A DNA stretch of 64,000 bases from Methylobacterium radiodurans (GCF_003173735.1 NZ_CP029551.1:1789501-1853500), one strand, 5' to 3'; numbered from the stretch's first letter, positions 9,887-22,402 are shown. The notes: generated by a model not told the origin, from the sequence alone. Made by a program: numbers and translations.

Positions 9887-10201
9887 TTACTTCTTGGTCA
9901 GCAGCAGCGTGCCTTCCTTGCCGAGCGACTTCTGGATCCGCTCGGCGAAGATCGCGAGCAGGAAGGGCAGCTTCACCTCGACGCGCACGCTCTCCTGCCC
10001 GACATCGATCGCGCCCTCGACTTTCTGGGCGAGCGCCGAGAGACCGAAATCGAGTCGGTCGCCGGTCCAGGCGAGGCGGTCGATCGCGACGCCGCTCTTC
10101 GCCAGCATGCCCTTGCCCTGCTCGACGCCGGTCTCGATCCGGCGGCGGGCTTCCTCGCGGCCGAGGTCGTGCGGGATATCGACGATCAGGGGTTTTGCCA
10201 T
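9887..10201 (-). CDS. Polyhydroxyalkanoic acid system family protein
   Basis: About 104 residues starting MAKPLIVDIPHDLGREEARR. This matches the small family called polyhydroxyalkanoic acid system (PHA granule region) protein. It has the IPHDLG motif, a helical EARRRIETG segment and a strand KSGVAIDRLAWTGDRLDFGL. Members are found near PHA genes, but their biochemical role is unknown. The ORF is open further upstream to 10354, but that part is arginine/proline-rich translation without family similarity, so the start is set at 10201. Confidence 0.8.
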   Translation of the reverse strand: MAKPLIVDIPHDLGREEARRRIETGVEQGKGMLAKSGVAIDRLAWTGDRLDFGLSALAQKVEGAIDVGQESVRVEVKLPFLLAIFAERIQKSLGKEGTLLLTKK

Positions 10202-10428
10202 CGCGCGCGCTCCTCGCTGTACGAGGCGCAGATGGGGGCGCGGGCCGCCCGCGGCAACGCCGCGCATGAAGCCCGCGCCTGCGCGTGCCGGCCCTACCGA
10301 AGGACGGGAATGGGGCCGGCACGCGGGCCTCTCGGAGAGACCGTGATTGTCCATGCGTCAAATCGATCCGACGCTCGGGTCGCGACGTGTCAATCGATGA
10401 CGTGAAGCGTCGATCGATGACGTGACGT

Positions 10429-10782
10429 TCAGTTGACGACTTGGAGCGAGACGTAGGTCGTGCCGCCCATGCCGAGCGCTCGGGCCGAGCCGCGGGAGAG
10501 ATCGATGATGCGCCCGTGCACGAAGGGGCCGCGATCGTTGATCCGCACGACGACGGAGCGTCCGGTGCGCTTGTCGGCGACCCGCACCCGCGTGCCGAAG
10601 GGCAGGCTGCGGTGAGCGGCGGTCATGCCGTTGGGGTTGAAGCGTTCTCCGTTCGCGGTCCGATGTCCGCTGCCGTACCAGGAGGCCGCTCCGCTCTGGG
10701 CGGAGGCCGGCACGCTGGCGGCGAGCGCCGCGACGGTGCCGAGGATGGCTGTGACGGTCCGGCAGACAGGCTTCGTGGCCAT
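10429..10782 (-). CDS. rlpA: RlpA-like septal ring lytic transglycosylase or expansin-like protein
   Basis: A signal peptide (VTAILGTVAALAASVPASAQ) precedes a double-psi beta-barrel domain. Conserved RlpA strings are GAASWYGSGHRTANGE, MTAAHRSLPFGTRVRV, RSVVVRINDRGPFVHGR and IDLSRGSARALG. The catalytic-type Glu and Asp (NGE, INDRGP) are present. The protein is only ~117 residues and has no SPOR domain, so it is the minimal single-domain form common in Rhizobiales. Upstream ATGs at 10788 and 10818 are possible. It is exported to the periplasm to act on peptidoglycan. Confidence 0.9.
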   Translation of the reverse strand: MATKPVCRTVTAILGTVAALAASVPASAQSGAASWYGSGHRTANGERFNPNGMTAAHRSLPFGTRVRVADKRTGRSVVVRINDRGPFVHGRIIDLSRGSARALGMGGTTYVSLQVVN

Positions 10783-10818
10783 TCGCATTCCCTTTGTTGT
10801 TTGCGACGGCGGCGCCAA

Positions 10819-11589
10819 TCAAATCCGGTCCCGGCCAAAATGAGGCAGGCCTGAGCTGCCCTATTGGCGGCACATTTTGGGCGTGACGGACACAGGCGTT
10901 CAGGTTTCGTTAAGGCAATGCGCAAGCAAGTATTGTTTACTTGGCTTTCACTTGCGAGGATGTGCCTGGGTCGGTCCAAGGTCAGTGCTCGGAAACAATC
11001 GCCGGGATCAGAAAAATTCCCTATCGGGCCTCGAGATCTGCGCAGGACGAAACCCTGCATCCCGCTGAACGGGATGCCGCGGATGGAACATTCGTTGGGG
11101 ATGGCTCGAAAGCCGGCGGCCGTCGCGTGCATCCCGGACGGGCAAGGCCGCGTCCGGGCGCGGCGCCACTCGTGCCCGCAAGGGGTAGTCCGTCCAGGCA
11201 GGCCGCCTCGGGTCCGGCCGTGCGCGTCGGCGTTCGGCGGCCGGGTGTGGCGGGCCGGGGTCGTCCGCGCAGATCAGGAGAAGGTTTCCGCCGCGCGCGG
11301 CTAACGGTGGCGTCACGGCCGGTCGCACCCGTGACCGGAATTCTGCAAGGCGAGGGAAGAGAGGCGCGCGGAGGGAGGGCCGCGTCGCGGCGGTTCGAGC
11401 GCCGATCGAGAGGCGGCAGGCTAACGGCCTGCCGGGATTGCGCGGCTTCGGCTCCTGCGTGACCGAGCCCGCGGTTCGGGCGTCATCACAGCACGGCCGG
11501 CAGGCGCCGAAGCGCGGAAAGCACGGCGGATCGAGCGGCCCGCACGCCCTCGGCCGTCGCCGCGGCCGAGGGGAGAGGACGGTTCCGCC
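10819..11589. other. Long intergenic region without a supported gene
   Basis: About 770 bases between rlpA and the Rmf-like gene. Translations of every frame here are Arg/Pro/Ala-rich and look like GC-driven shadows. The first part (10.9-11.05 kb) is less GC-rich and probably carries the rlpA promoter. A hairpin with arms GCATCCCG and CGGGATGC lies near 11058-11078. I do not recognise a structured RNA. Confidence 0.5.
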
Positions 11590-11754
11590 TCAGCCGTTCG
11601 CCTCGCTATCGGTGGCCTCCTCGTAGGCCTGCATCCAGGCGGCGTGCTCCTCCGTGCCCTCGGTGTAGGGACATTCGCTGGCCGGCTTGCCGTAGAGGCG
11701 GGCGTTGCGGCCCTGGATGAAGGCGCTGTCGCTCGCGGTTGCTTTGGCGTCCAT
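11590..11754 (-). CDS. Ribosome modulation factor (Rmf) family protein
   Basis: A 54-residue ORF starting MDAKATASDSAFIQGRNARL. It carries the Rmf core: G-x-x-A-R-x-x-G-K (GRNARLYGKPASECPY), then W at position 40 followed by M-Q-A-Y-E-E-A. In gamma-proteobacteria Rmf dimerises 70S ribosomes in stationary phase. Short alphaproteobacterial relatives of this type share the GKxxxxCPY and W motifs. Too short to appear in many automatic calls, but the motif match is good. Confidence 0.75.
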   Translation of the reverse strand: MDAKATASDSAFIQGRNARLYGKPASECPYTEGTEEHAAWMQAYEEATDSEANG

Positions 11755-11845
11755 GGAAAGGTGTCTTCCTTCGGTTCTGGGTTCCGCTTCGTTAACGGCC
11801 TCCGGTTAGTTCTGGTGCCTCGTCCGGTGTGATCGGATTTGTCGC

Positions 11846-12127
11846 GTGCGTATCCTGCGTCTCCTCACCGGCGGCTGCGTCGTCGGTCTCAGCGCCCTGG
11901 TCGTCGGCTTCGTCAGCGCCGACCGCCTGAGTCACATGGCGCCGCCCCCTGCGGTGCGCGCCACCGTTCCGGAGCCCTCGGCCACCGGCTCGATCGCCGT
12001 GCCGAAGCCCGCCGAGCCCGCCGCCGCCCCGAAGGTCGCGGCGCCCAAGGTGCCGAGCGGCTTCGACACCGAGCGCCTCAACGCCCTGATGCGCGGCGAT
12101 CCCATCCTGCCCGCCGGCCGGCGCTGA
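11846..12127 (+). CDS. Hypothetical exported small protein
   Basis: A 93-residue ORF beginning MRILRLLTGGCVVGLSALVV, a clear signal peptide or single anchor. An Ala/Pro-rich linker (ATVPEPSATGSIAVPKPAEP) follows, with a short C-terminal helix (SGFDTERLNALMRGDPIL). No domain is recognised. It is probably periplasmic or membrane-tethered. Confidence 0.6.
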   Translation: MRILRLLTGGCVVGLSALVVGFVSADRLSHMAPPPAVRATVPEPSATGSIAVPKPAEPAAAPKVAAPKVPSGFDTERLNALMRGDPILPAGRR

Positions 12128-12188
12128 GGCGCCCGCCGATCACGTCCGCGTGCGCCCGCACACCTGACGGCGCGGCACCCCGGGGTCT

Positions 12189-13103
12189 ATGAGGCGCCGG
12201 CCCGCCGGTCTTCGCGGGCGGGGGCAGGTGACTCGGGAAGGTGCTTTGGGCTTCCTCTACGCGCTCGCGGCCTATCTGAGCTGGGGCCTCGTCGTCCCGG
12301 TGCATTTCCGGATGCTCGGGCAGTTCACCCCGGCCTACATCCTGGCCGAGCGCATCCTCTGGTCCGGCCTCTTCGTCGGCGCGCTGGTGCTCGTCTGGCG
12401 CGCCCGCCTGCGCAACCCGTTCCCGCTTCGCCCGCGCCACGCGCTCCTCGTCGCCTCGGCCCTGCTGATCGCGGTGAACTGGCTGCTCTACCTGCAGGCC
12501 GTGCAGGCGGGCCACCTGCTGGATGCCAGCCTCGGCTACTACATCAACCCGCTGGTCAGCGTCGGGCTCGGCCGGCTGGTGCTGGGCGAGCGCCTGCGCC
12601 CGATCCAGCTCGTGGCCGTCGCGATCGCGGCCTCCGGCGTCGGGGTCGCGGTGGTCTGGGCCGGAGACCTGCCGCTGGTCTCGCTCTCCCTCGCGGTGAC
12701 CTTCGCGCTCTACGGGCTGATCCGGAAGGTGGTGGGCGTCGATCCGACGCTGGGGCTGCTGGCCGAGACGCTGATCCTGGCGCCCTTCTGCGCCGCCTGG
12801 CTCTGGCAGGCGCCGGAGCCCTTCCTCCCGCCCGCGCCGCGCGATCTCGGCCTGCTTCTGCTCACGGGCGTGACCACGGCGCTGCCGCTGATCTGGTTCG
12901 CGGCCGCCGCCGAGCGCCTGCGCCTCGCGACCCTCGGGCTGATGCAGTACATCGCCCCGACATGCCTGCTGGTTCTCAGCGTGCTGGTCTTCGGCGAGCA
13001 GGTCGAGCCGCAGCGGATCGTGATGCTGGCGCTGATCTGGCTGGCGCTCGGCCTCTACGCCCTCGACGCCTTCCGCACGGGCCGCGCCGCCCGCGCGCCC
13101 TGA
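12189..13103 (+). CDS. rarD: RarD-type EamA-family transporter
   Basis: About 300 residues with ten predicted hydrophobic helices in two EamA halves. RarD signatures are GFLYALAAYLSWGLVVPVHF, ILAERILWSG, LLIAVNWLLYLQAVQAGHLL, SLGYYINPLVSV and the C-terminal TLGLMQYIAPTCLLVLSVLV. A GTG start at 12228 (VTREGALGFLYA) would remove an arginine-rich N-terminal extension and fits the family better than the ATG at 12189. Linked to chloramphenicol sensitivity in E. coli; the substrate is uncertain. Confidence 0.9.
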   Translation: MRRRPAGLRGRGQVTREGALGFLYALAAYLSWGLVVPVHFRMLGQFTPAYILAERILWSGLFVGALVLVWRARLRNPFPLRPRHALLVASALLIAVNWLLYLQAVQAGHLLDASLGYYINPLVSVGLGRLVLGERLRPIQLVAVAIAASGVGVAVVWAGDLPLVSLSLAVTFALYGLIRKVVGVDPTLGLLAETLILAPFCAAWLWQAPEPFLPPAPRDLGLLLLTGVTTALPLIWFAAAAERLRLATLGLMQYIAPTCLLVLSVLVFGEQVEPQRIVMLALIWLALGLYALDAFRTGRAARAP

Positions 13104-13178
13104 ACCGCGGTTTCCGGAACGCCCCGGCCCGCGCTTCGCCCTATATGGAGCGGGTTGCTTCAGCGTGCGGATCCCCGA

Positions 13179-15587
<2,409 letters not shown>

Positions 15588-15600
15588 CGAACTCTGCGCT

Positions 15601-15632
15601 TCTCCCTCCCCCGCAGAGGGGGGAGGGAAGAG
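15601..15632. terminator. Strong hairpin between convergent genes
   Basis: A pyrimidine-rich run (TCTCCCTCCCCC) is followed after a short GCAGA loop by its purine complement, giving a GC-rich stem of about 11 base pairs. It sits in the short gap between the convergent kinase gene and tlpA. There is no clear T-tract, so it may be a REP-like repeat acting as a transcription boundary rather than a classic terminator. Confidence 0.45.
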
Positions 15633-15687
15633 ACGCGAGACCCTGCCGCCATGCATGGGCGTGTAAAGGGGAGGAAGGCGCCTCGCC

Positions 15688-16320
15688 TTAACCCCGCCCC
15701 ATCGCCGCCTGGATGAGCTTCCGCGCATCCGCACCCGACCACTCGGCCGGCCCCTTCATCACGCCGATCGTGCAGCCGGCGCCGTCGATGAGCAGCGTGG
15801 TCGGGAGGCCGGTCGATCCGGTGTCGCGCTGCACCGCCGGCAGCACCCGCCCGCCGGGATCGGCGTAGTAGGCGAGCTGCGCGATCCCGTTCTCCCGCAT
15901 CCAGACCGGCGGCTTGTCGGTGTTGCGGGTGTCGAGGTTGATCGCCACCACGGCGAAGTCCGGCCCGCCGAGCGCCGCCTGGAGCCGGTCGAGGGCTGGC
16001 ATCTCCGCCTTGCAGGGGGCGCACCACGTCGCCCAGAGGTTCACGAGGAGAAGCTTGCCGCGCAGGTCCGCCAGCCGCATCTCGGCCCCGTCCGGCCCCC
16101 GGAAGGCGAGATCCGGTGCCGGGCGCGGGCTGTCGGGCGGTTGCATCGCCGCGACGTCGCCGCGGCTGTTCTGCGCCACGCGGGCGAGCGCGGGGGCGGA
16201 CGGCGCGCAGGGGCCCGCCCCGTTGCCGGTGATGGAGCCCGTCCCGTATAGGGCAAGCCCAGCGACGAGGGCCGTCACGAGGCCGGCGCCGATAGCGAGG
16301 CGCGCGATAGGTCGGGGCAT
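15688..16320 (-). CDS. tlpA: TlpA-like thiol:disulfide interchange protein
   Basis: About 210 residues. An N-terminal anchor (LAIGAGLVTALVAGLALYG) precedes a thioredoxin fold with active site WATWCAPCKAEMPALDRL. The cis-Pro strand is GLPTTLLID. TlpA/ResA-type proteins keep c-type cytochrome or oxidase cysteines reduced in the periplasm. It is divergent from argH with only 45 bases between, the arrangement seen in many Rhizobiales. The ORF is open upstream into argH, but the ATG at 16320 (MPRPIARL) places the anchor correctly. Confidence 0.9.
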   Translation of the reverse strand: MPRPIARLAIGAGLVTALVAGLALYGTGSITGNGAGPCAPSAPALARVAQNSRGDVAAMQPPDSPRPAPDLAFRGPDGAEMRLADLRGKLLLVNLWATWCAPCKAEMPALDRLQAALGGPDFAVVAINLDTRNTDKPPVWMRENGIAQLAYYADPGGRVLPAVQRDTGSTGLPTTLLIDGAGCTIGVMKGPAEWSGADARKLIQAAMGRG

Positions 16321-16365
16321 CAGCCTTGCCTGTCCTGATGTGAGCGCGGAAGGGACGTTGAGAGC

Positions 16366-17766
16366 ATGAGCAACCGGATGTGGGGCGGCCGCTTCGCGAG
16401 CGGCCCGGCCGAGATCATGGAGGAGATCAACGCCTCGATCGGGTTCGACAAGCGCCTCGCGCCCCAGGATATCCGCGGCTCGCTGGCGCATGTGGCGATG
16501 CTGGGCAAGGCCGGCATCCTGCCCGCCGACGATGTGGCGGCGATCCAGGCCGGGCTCAAGTCCGTGCAAGAGGAGATCGAGGCCGGCAGCTTCGTGTTCC
16601 GCCGGGAACTCGAGGACATCCACATGTCGGTGGAGAGCCGGCTGACGGAGATCGTCGGCCCTGCCGCTGGGCGGCTCCACACCGCGCGCTCGCGCAACGA
16701 CCAGGTCGCCACCGACATGAAGCTCTGGGTGCGCGACACCCTCGACTCGCTCGATGCACAGGCCGCCGAGCTGCAGCGGGCGCTGGCCGAGAAGGCGCTC
16801 CAGCACGCCGCCACCGTGATGCCGGGCTTCACCCACCTGCAATCGGCCCAGCCGGTCACCTTCGGGCATCACTGCCTCGCCTACGTGGAGATGCTGGCCC
16901 GCGACCGCGGCCGCTTCCGCGACGCGCGCGCGCGCCTCAACGAGTGCCCGCTGGGCGCCGCGGCACTCGCCGGCACCTCATTCCCGATCGACCGGCACGC
17001 GACGGCCGCGGCGCTCGGCTTCGACCGGCCGACCGCGAACTCGCTGGATTCCGTGGCCGACCGCGACTTCGCGCTGGAATCGCTCGCCGCCGCCTCGATC
17101 TGCGCTGTGCACCTCTCGCGCTTCGCCGAGGAGCTGGTGGTCTGGACCTCGGCGCAGTTCGGCTTCGTGCGGCTCTCGGACGGCTACACCACCGGCTCGT
17201 CGATCATGCCGCAGAAGCGCAATCCCGACGCCGCCGAGCTGGTGCGCGCCAAGGCCGGCCGCATCGTCGGCGCGCTCACGGGCCTCCTCATCGTGATGAA
17301 GGGCCTGCCGCTCGCCTATTCGAAGGACATGCAGGAGGACAAGGAGGGCACCTTCGACGCGCTCCAGGCCCTCTCGCTATGCCTCGCCGCGATGACCGGC
17401 ATGGTGCGCGACCTCGAACCCGTGGCCGAGGTTCTGGCCAAGGCTGCGGGCTCCGGCTACAGCACCGCGACCGACCTCGCCGACTGGCTGGTGCGCGAGC
17501 TCGGGCTCCCCTTCCGGCAGGCCCACCACGTCACCGGCCGCCTCGTCGGCGCGGCCTCGGCCCGGGGCGTCGGGCTGGAGGAACTCACCCTGCCGGAGAT
17601 GCAGGAGGCCGAGCCCCGCATCACCGACGCCGTCTACGCGGTGCTCGGCGTCGCGAACTCGGTGGCGAGCCGCACCAGCTACGGCGGCACGGCGCCCGAC
17701 AACGTCCGGAGCCAGGCCGAGGCCTGGATCGCGCGGCTCAGCGAGGGGGCGGTCAAGCCTGCGTGA
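16366..17766 (+). CDS. argH: Argininosuccinate lyase
   Basis: 466 residues, normal length. The protein starts [20 protein letters not shown]. It has the [13 protein letters not shown] segment, [18 protein letters not shown], and the fumarase/aspartase superfamily signature [15 protein letters not shown] with its catalytic serine. It converts argininosuccinate to arginine and fumarate, the last step of arginine synthesis. Cytosolic homotetramer by family. Confidence 0.97.
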   Translation: MSNRMWGGRFASGPAEIMEEINASIGFDKRLAPQDIRGSLAHVAMLGKAGILPADDVAAIQAGLKSVQEEIEAGSFVFRRELEDIHMSVESRLTEIVGPAAGRLHTARSRNDQVATDMKLWVRDTLDSLDAQAAELQRALAEKALQHAATVMPGFTHLQSAQPVTFGHHCLAYVEMLARDRGRFRDARARLNECPLGAAALAGTSFPIDRHATAAALGFDRPTANSLDSVADRDFALESLAAASICAVHLSRFAEELVVWTSAQFGFVRLSDGYTTGSSIMPQKRNPDAAELVRAKAGRIVGALTGLLIVMKGLPLAYSKDMQEDKEGTFDALQALSLCLAAMTGMVRDLEPVAEVLAKAAGSGYSTATDLADWLVRELGLPFRQAHHVTGRLVGAASARGVGLEELTLPEMQEAEPRITDAVYAVLGVANSVASRTSYGGTAPDNVRSQAEAWIARLSEGAVKPA

Positions 17767-17858
17767 GTTGTGCGCCGCAACTTTCGCGGCACGGCCGCGT
17801 TCACCGTTCAGCTAAGTCCGTTCTGTTACAAGCTCGGCCGTGTGGATCGGAGATCGCA

Positions 17859-18128
17859 ATGCCCGTCGAGAGTTGGATCAAGCCGGATGAGGCGCCGGAG
17901 ATGGCGGCGTCCGCGACCGCGATGATCGATGCCGCTCTCACGGGCTCCGGCCTCGCGCACGACGCCTACTGGGCCGCCGTGCGCAAGGGCTACAACACCC
18001 CCTACAACGACCCGCAGCCGCGCGCCGTGGCCGCGATCACGCCCGCGGTGACGATCGCGGTCTCCGAGCCCGCGCTGCCGGTCGCCGCCATGGCGGCCGT
18101 CAACGCGGCCGAGATCCGCGTCGCCTGA
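17859..18128 (+). CDS. Hypothetical 89-residue protein
   Basis: ATG at 17859 with a GGAGAT sequence 5-10 bases upstream as possible RBS. The product has a helical N-terminal half (MAASATAMIDAALTGSGLAH, then DAYWAAVRKGYNTPYNDPQP) and an Ala/Val-rich tail. No family is recognised. Codon use matches the neighbouring chromosome. Confidence 0.55.
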   Translation: MPVESWIKPDEAPEMAASATAMIDAALTGSGLAHDAYWAAVRKGYNTPYNDPQPRAVAAITPAVTIAVSEPALPVAAMAAVNAAEIRVA

Positions 18129-18255
18129 GGAGGGGGGCAGGCCCCGCGCCCGCGCCCTCTTCCCACGCCCCCTTGCCGTCCTGAAGCGTAAGCGTCACTA
18201 AACCCTGCGCCCGGCGGGAGCCGCGGTGCCGGACGATGCTGTTCAGGATGTGCCG

Positions 18256-18912
18256 ATGCGCCGTGCCCTCTGCCTGCTCCCGGTCGGAGCCCTCGCTCTC
18301 CTCGCGCCGCTGCCGGCCAGCTTGAGCGATCTGGCGGGGCTCCGGACAGCGCACGCCCAGGAGGCCGACGCGGCCGAGCCGCGCCGCGGCCGCCGCGGGC
18401 GGGAGAAGAAGCCCGCGACCCCGCCCGGCATGCAGCAGGCGGTGCCGGTGGCGGTGATCGGCGACTGGAACGTCTTCACCAACGGCCAGGGCAAGGCCCG
18501 CGTCTGCTACGCCATCGCCCAGCCCCAGACCCGCTCGCCGAACACCCTGAAGCGCGACACCGCCTACCTGTTCGTGACGGTGCGCAAGGCCGAGAACATC
18601 CAGAACGAGGTGGCGGTGATGCTGGGCTTCCCCGCCAAGCCCGCGGTCGCGCAAGCGAAGCCCGGTGCGGCGGCGGCCCCCACCGACCCGTCGCTGAACA
18701 TCGGCACGGCCCGCTACGGACTGGTGACCAAGGACAACAACGCCTGGCTCCAGAACCCGGCCGAGGAAGCCCGCGTCGTCGCCGAGATGAGCGGCCGCGC
18801 CCCGAAGCTCACGGTCCGCACCACCTCGATGCGCGGCAATCCGACCGCCGACGAGTACGCGCTGGCCGGCTTCGCCGATGCGATGAAGCGCGCCCGGGAG
18901 GAGTGCAAGTAG
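18256..18912 (+). CDS. Invasion-associated locus B (IalB)-like exported protein
   Basis: About 218 residues. A signal peptide (ALCLLPVGALALLAPLPASL) leads to an Arg/Lys-rich linker and a domain with IGDWNVFTNGQGKARVCYAI and KRDTAYLFVTVRKAENIQNE. These are typical of the IalB-related family in Rhizobiales, named after Bartonella IalB; the function in free-living species is unknown. ATG 18256 gives the correct signal peptide, whereas upstream codons to 18226 add nothing. Confidence 0.8.
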   Translation: MRRALCLLPVGALALLAPLPASLSDLAGLRTAHAQEADAAEPRRGRRGREKKPATPPGMQQAVPVAVIGDWNVFTNGQGKARVCYAIAQPQTRSPNTLKRDTAYLFVTVRKAENIQNEVAVMLGFPAKPAVAQAKPGAAAAPTDPSLNIGTARYGLVTKDNNAWLQNPAEEARVVAEMSGRAPKLTVRTTSMRGNPTADEYALAGFADAMKRAREECK

Positions 18913-18920
18913 GGGGTCCC

Positions 18921-19115
18921 TCCCTCTCCCCGCGCGCGGGGAGAGGCCCGCAGGCACCTTGTCGTGCCTGCGGGAAGCGGAGGCGAAGCCGCAGCGGTGG
19001 TGAGGGGCTTGAACGGACGAGGCTTCTCCGTCGAAGCCCCCTCACCATCGGCTACCGCCTCGCTTCGGCGACGACAAGGTCGCCGAATCCCTCTCCCTGC
19101 ACGGCGGGGAGAGGA
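18921..19115. repeat. Composite palindromic intergenic repeat (REP/BIME-like)
   Basis: Four nested inverted repeats stand in tandem in the gap between convergent genes. A 24-base perfect palindrome lies at 18923-18946 (CCTCTCCCCGCG core half). An 11-bp stem with a 6-base loop spans 18947-18974. Arms GTGAGGGGCTT (19000-19010) and AAGCCCCCTCAC (19034-19045) form a third. CCCTCTCCC/GGGGAGAGG (about 19090-19113) form a fourth. No coding frame is credible. I read it as a dispersed chromosomal repeat of the kind common in Methylobacterium. Confidence 0.7.
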
Positions 19116-19165
19116 GATCCGCGTGCACCCGACGCGGACTTTCGGAACCGCGGAAGGCGCGTCCC

Positions 19166-21424
19166 TCAGCCCTCGATGCGCGAGAAGTCCGCGACTTCCC
19201 GCGTGGCGGCGCGCAGGGCGTTGAGGAGCGCGAGGCGGTTGGCGCGCAAGGCCGGATCCTCGGCGTTCACCGTGACCTTGTCGAAGAAGGCGTCGACCGG
19301 AGCGCGCAGCCGCGAGAGCGCCCGCATCGCGCCCTCGAAATCCTCGGCACCCACCGCCGAGGACGCCTCGGCGCGCGCGACGCCGAGCGCTTCGTGCAAC
19401 GCCCGCTCCTCCGGCTGGCCGGACGACGCGATCAGCCCGGCATCCGGCTCGGAATCGTAGGCGCGGCCGTCCTTTTTCTCCTCGATGCGTAGGATGTTGG
19501 CCGCGCGCTTGTAGCCGGCGAGCAGGTTCTTCCCGTCCTCGGTGTCGAGGAATTTTCCCAGGGCCTCGACGCGGCGGACCACCATCAGCAGGTCGTCCTG
19601 GCCGGGCAGGGCGAAGACGGCGTCGATGAGGTCGTGCCGGGCGCCCTGGTCGCGGAGGTAGACCTTGAGGCGGTCGGCGAAGAAGGCGAGGAGCTGATCC
19701 GCGTATTCAGATCCAACTATGTATACAGCTTCGTGAACCCAGCGACGATCCCACGATGTTTCAAGTGACAAGCCAAAATCTTCGTCGTCATGATTTTTGT
19801 CTTGGGCTTTGTATAGGGCATCTGACAAAAATTGATTGAAAGCAAATTTTTCATCGCTGTTTACGTCAAGGTGCAATCCTATTGGCGTAAAAGCGGTGCG
19901 AATGGTGGCCGTCCAGGGAAGTTTTATATTGTTGTCAACAATGATCTTTATCACGCCGAGCGCCGCCCTCCGCAGCGCGAACGGATCCTTGCTGCCCGTC
20001 GGCTTCTCATCGATCGCCCAGAAGCCGACCAGCGTGTCGAGCTTGTCTGCCAGCGCCACCGCCACAGAAACCGGATCCGTCGGCACCCTATCGGACGGTC
20101 CGAGTGGCTTATAATGGTCCTCGACTGCTGCAGCGACGCTCGAGTTCTCGCCCTGCAACGTCGCGTACTTGCGCCCCATCAATCCTTGAAGCTCCGGAAA
20201 TTCGCCGACCATTTCAGTGACGAGGTCAGCTTTGGCAAGCTTCGCGGCTTGAACAGCATCTTCTGGATCGGCCCCAACCAGTTGCGCAATCTCCCGCGCC
20301 AGCGCCGCGATCCGCTTGATCCGCTGCCCCTGCGTCCCAAGCCTTTCATGAAAGACGATGCTGTCGAGCTTCGGCAGCCGGTCCTCCAGCCGCACCGCCT
20401 TGTCGGTCTCCCAGAAGAACTTCGCGTCCGAGAGCCTAGCCCGCACCACGCGGCCGTTGCCGGCGGTGATGGCCTGGCCGCCGTCGCTGGCCTCCAGGTT
20501 CGAGACCAGGATGAAGGCCGGCGCGAGGTCCTCGCTGCCGGACTTGCGCAGCACGAAGCACTTCTGGTTCGCCCGGATCGTCGCGCGGATCGCCTCGGCG
20601 GGGATGTCGAGGAAGCTCTCCTCGAAGCGGCCCATCAGGGTCACGGGCCATTCGACGAGGCCGGCGACCTCCTCCAGCAGGCCCTCGTCCTCCACGAGGT
20701 CGAGCCCCTGCGCGAAGGCGAGGTCGCGGGCGTCGTGCAGGATGATGTCCTTGCGCCGGTCGGCGTCGAGCACGACCTTGGCGCGCTCCAGCGCCTGGAC
20801 GTAGTCGTCGAAGCGGCGCACCTCGATCGCCTCGGGCGCCAGGAAGCGGTGGCCGTAGGTGAGGTTGCCGGCCGCGATCCCGTCGACCGAGAACGGCACC
20901 ACCTCGGTCGACTCGGTCTCGGGCCCGAAGGTCGCGACGATCGATTGCAGGGGGCGCACCCAGCGCAAGGATCCGGGCTGCGCGGAGGCCGCACCCCAGC
21001 GCATCGATTTCGGCCAGGGGAAGCTCTTGACGATCTGCGGCAGGATCTCGGCGAGCACGTCCAGCGTCTCGCGGCCCTCGCGCTCGATCACCGCGAGGTA
21101 GAACTCGCCCTTCTTCGGGTCCGTGACGGTCCGGGCCTGATCGATCGAATCGAGGCCAGCGCTCTTCAGAAAGCCCTGGATTGCGGCCTCCGGCGCGCCG
21201 ACGCGCGGGCCCCGGCGCTCCTCGCGCACGGCCTCGCCGCGGGGCGGCAGCCCGGCGACGTGAAGCGCGAGGCGGCGGGGCGTCGCGAAGGCCTTGGCGC
21301 CCTCGTAGAGGAAGCCGCGCTCCACCAGCGCGTCGGTGACGAGCTTCCTGAGATCCTCGGCGGCCCGCCGCTGCATGCGGGCGGGGATCTCTTCCGAGCG
21401 GAGTTCGAGGAGCAGGTCGGGCAT
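19166..21424 (-). CDS. glyS: Glycyl-tRNA synthetase beta subunit
   Basis: 752 residues starting [20 protein letters not shown], the standard beta-subunit N-terminus. [38 protein letters not shown] and [20 protein letters not shown] segments are conserved, and the C-terminal part resembles the anticodon-binding/DALR-type region. It forms an alpha2beta2 enzyme with GlyQ, encoded 45 bases upstream. The region encoding about residues 430-580 is strikingly AT-rich compared with both flanks, while the frame stays open. Confidence 0.96.
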   Translation of the reverse strand: MPDLLLELRSEEIPARMQRRAAEDLRKLVTDALVERGFLYEGAKAFATPRRLALHVAGLPPRGEAVREERRGPRVGAPEAAIQGFLKSAGLDSIDQARTVTDPKKGEFYLAVIEREGRETLDVLAEILPQIVKSFPWPKSMRWGAASAQPGSLRWVRPLQSIVATFGPETESTEVVPFSVDGIAAGNLTYGHRFLAPEAIEVRRFDDYVQALERAKVVLDADRRKDIILHDARDLAFAQGLDLVEDEGLLEEVAGLVEWPVTLMGRFEESFLDIPAEAIRATIRANQKCFVLRKSGSEDLAPAFILVSNLEASDGGQAITAGNGRVVRARLSDAKFFWETDKAVRLEDRLPKLDSIVFHERLGTQGQRIKRIAALAREIAQLVGADPEDAVQAAKLAKADLVTEMVGEFPELQGLMGRKYATLQGENSSVAAAVEDHYKPLGPSDRVPTDPVSVAVALADKLDTLVGFWAIDEKPTGSKDPFALRRAALGVIKIIVDNNIKLPWTATIRTAFTPIGLHLDVNSDEKFAFNQFLSDALYKAQDKNHDDEDFGLSLETSWDRRWVHEAVYIVGSEYADQLLAFFADRLKVYLRDQGARHDLIDAVFALPGQDDLLMVVRRVEALGKFLDTEDGKNLLAGYKRAANILRIEEKKDGRAYDSEPDAGLIASSGQPEERALHEALGVARAEASSAVGAEDFEGAMRALSRLRAPVDAFFDKVTVNAEDPALRANRLALLNALRAATREVADFSRIEG

Positions 21425-21469
21425 GGGATCGGTCCGGCGGCGCGGTGATGTCGTATCGGGTGGGGCGCG

Positions 21470-22402
21470 TCAGGCGGCGGCGTGGCCGCCGGCCTCGGTC
21501 CGGAGCCAGGCTGCACCGCAGGCCTTGGCGAGCTCGCGCACCCGCAGGATGTAGCTCTGCCGCTCGGTGACCGAGATCACGCCGCGGGCGTCGAGCAGGT
21601 TGAAGACGTGGCTCGCCTTGATGCACTGGTCGTAGGCCGGCTGCACGATGCGGTGGCGCGCGCCCTCCGACTGGGGCTCGCCCGCCGCGAGGTAGGCGCG
21701 GCAGGCCTTCTCGGCGTCGGTGAACTGCCGGAACAGCATCGCCGAATCGGAGGCCTCGAAATTGTGGCGCGAGTATTCCTGCTCGGCTTGGAGGAAGACG
21801 TCGCCGTACGTGACCTTGTCAGGCCCCTCGCCCCCGTTGAAGTTCAGGTCGTAGACGTTCTCGACGCCCTGGACGTACATGGCCAGCCGCTCCAGGCCGT
21901 AGGTCAGCTCGCCCGCGACCGGTGCGCACTCGAAGCCCGCGACCTGCTGGAAGTAGGTGAACTGGCTCACCTCCATCCCGTCGCACCAGCACTCCCAGCC
22001 GAGGCCCCAGGCGCCGAGCGTCGGGCTCTCCCAATCGTCCTCGACGAAGCGGATGTCGTGGAGCTTCAGGTCAACGCCGATCGCCGCGAGCGATTCGAGG
22101 TAGAGTTCCTGCAGGTTCGGCGGGTTCGGCTTCAGGATGACCTGGAACTGGTAGTAGTGCTGCAGCCGGTTCGGGTTCTCGCCGTAGCGCCCGTCCTTCG
22201 GGCGGCGCGAGGGCTGCACGTAGGCGGCCTTCCAGGGCTTGGGCCCCAGCGCCCTGAGCGTGGTCGCCGGGTGGAAGGTGCCGGCCCCCACCTCCATGTC
22301 GTAGGGCTGCAGGATGACGCAGCCCTTGGCCGCCCAGAAGCGCTGGAGCGTCAGGATCAGGCCCTGGAACGAGCGGGTGGGCGCGAGATCGGCGTCTGAC
22401 AT
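21470..22402 (-). CDS. glyQ: Glycyl-tRNA synthetase alpha subunit
   Basis: 310 residues from [20 protein letters not shown]. The catalytic class II core is intact: [55 protein letters not shown], and [20 protein letters not shown]. It activates glycine and pairs with GlyS. It is the promoter-proximal gene of the glyQ-glyS operon. The ORF remains open upstream to 22621, but family similarity begins at 22402. Confidence 0.97.
   Translation of the reverse strand: MSDADLAPTRSFQGLILTLQRFWAAKGCVILQPYDMEVGAGTFHPATTLRALGPKPWKAAYVQPSRRPKDGRYGENPNRLQHYYQFQVILKPNPPNLQELYLESLAAIGVDLKLHDIRFVEDDWESPTLGAWGLGWECWCDGMEVSQFTYFQQVAGFECAPVAGELTYGLERLAMYVQGVENVYDLNFNGGEGPDKVTYGDVFLQAEQEYSRHNFEASDSAMLFRQFTDAEKACRAYLAAGEPQSEGARHRIVQPAYDQCIKASHVFNLLDARGVISVTERQSYILRVRELAKACGAAWLRTEAGGHAAA

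Noticed and set aside
10864..11462. ORFs of 63-173 codons between rlpA and the Rmf-like gene
   Set aside because: They overlap each other in all frames, are Arg/Ala/Gly-rich and lack any family pattern.
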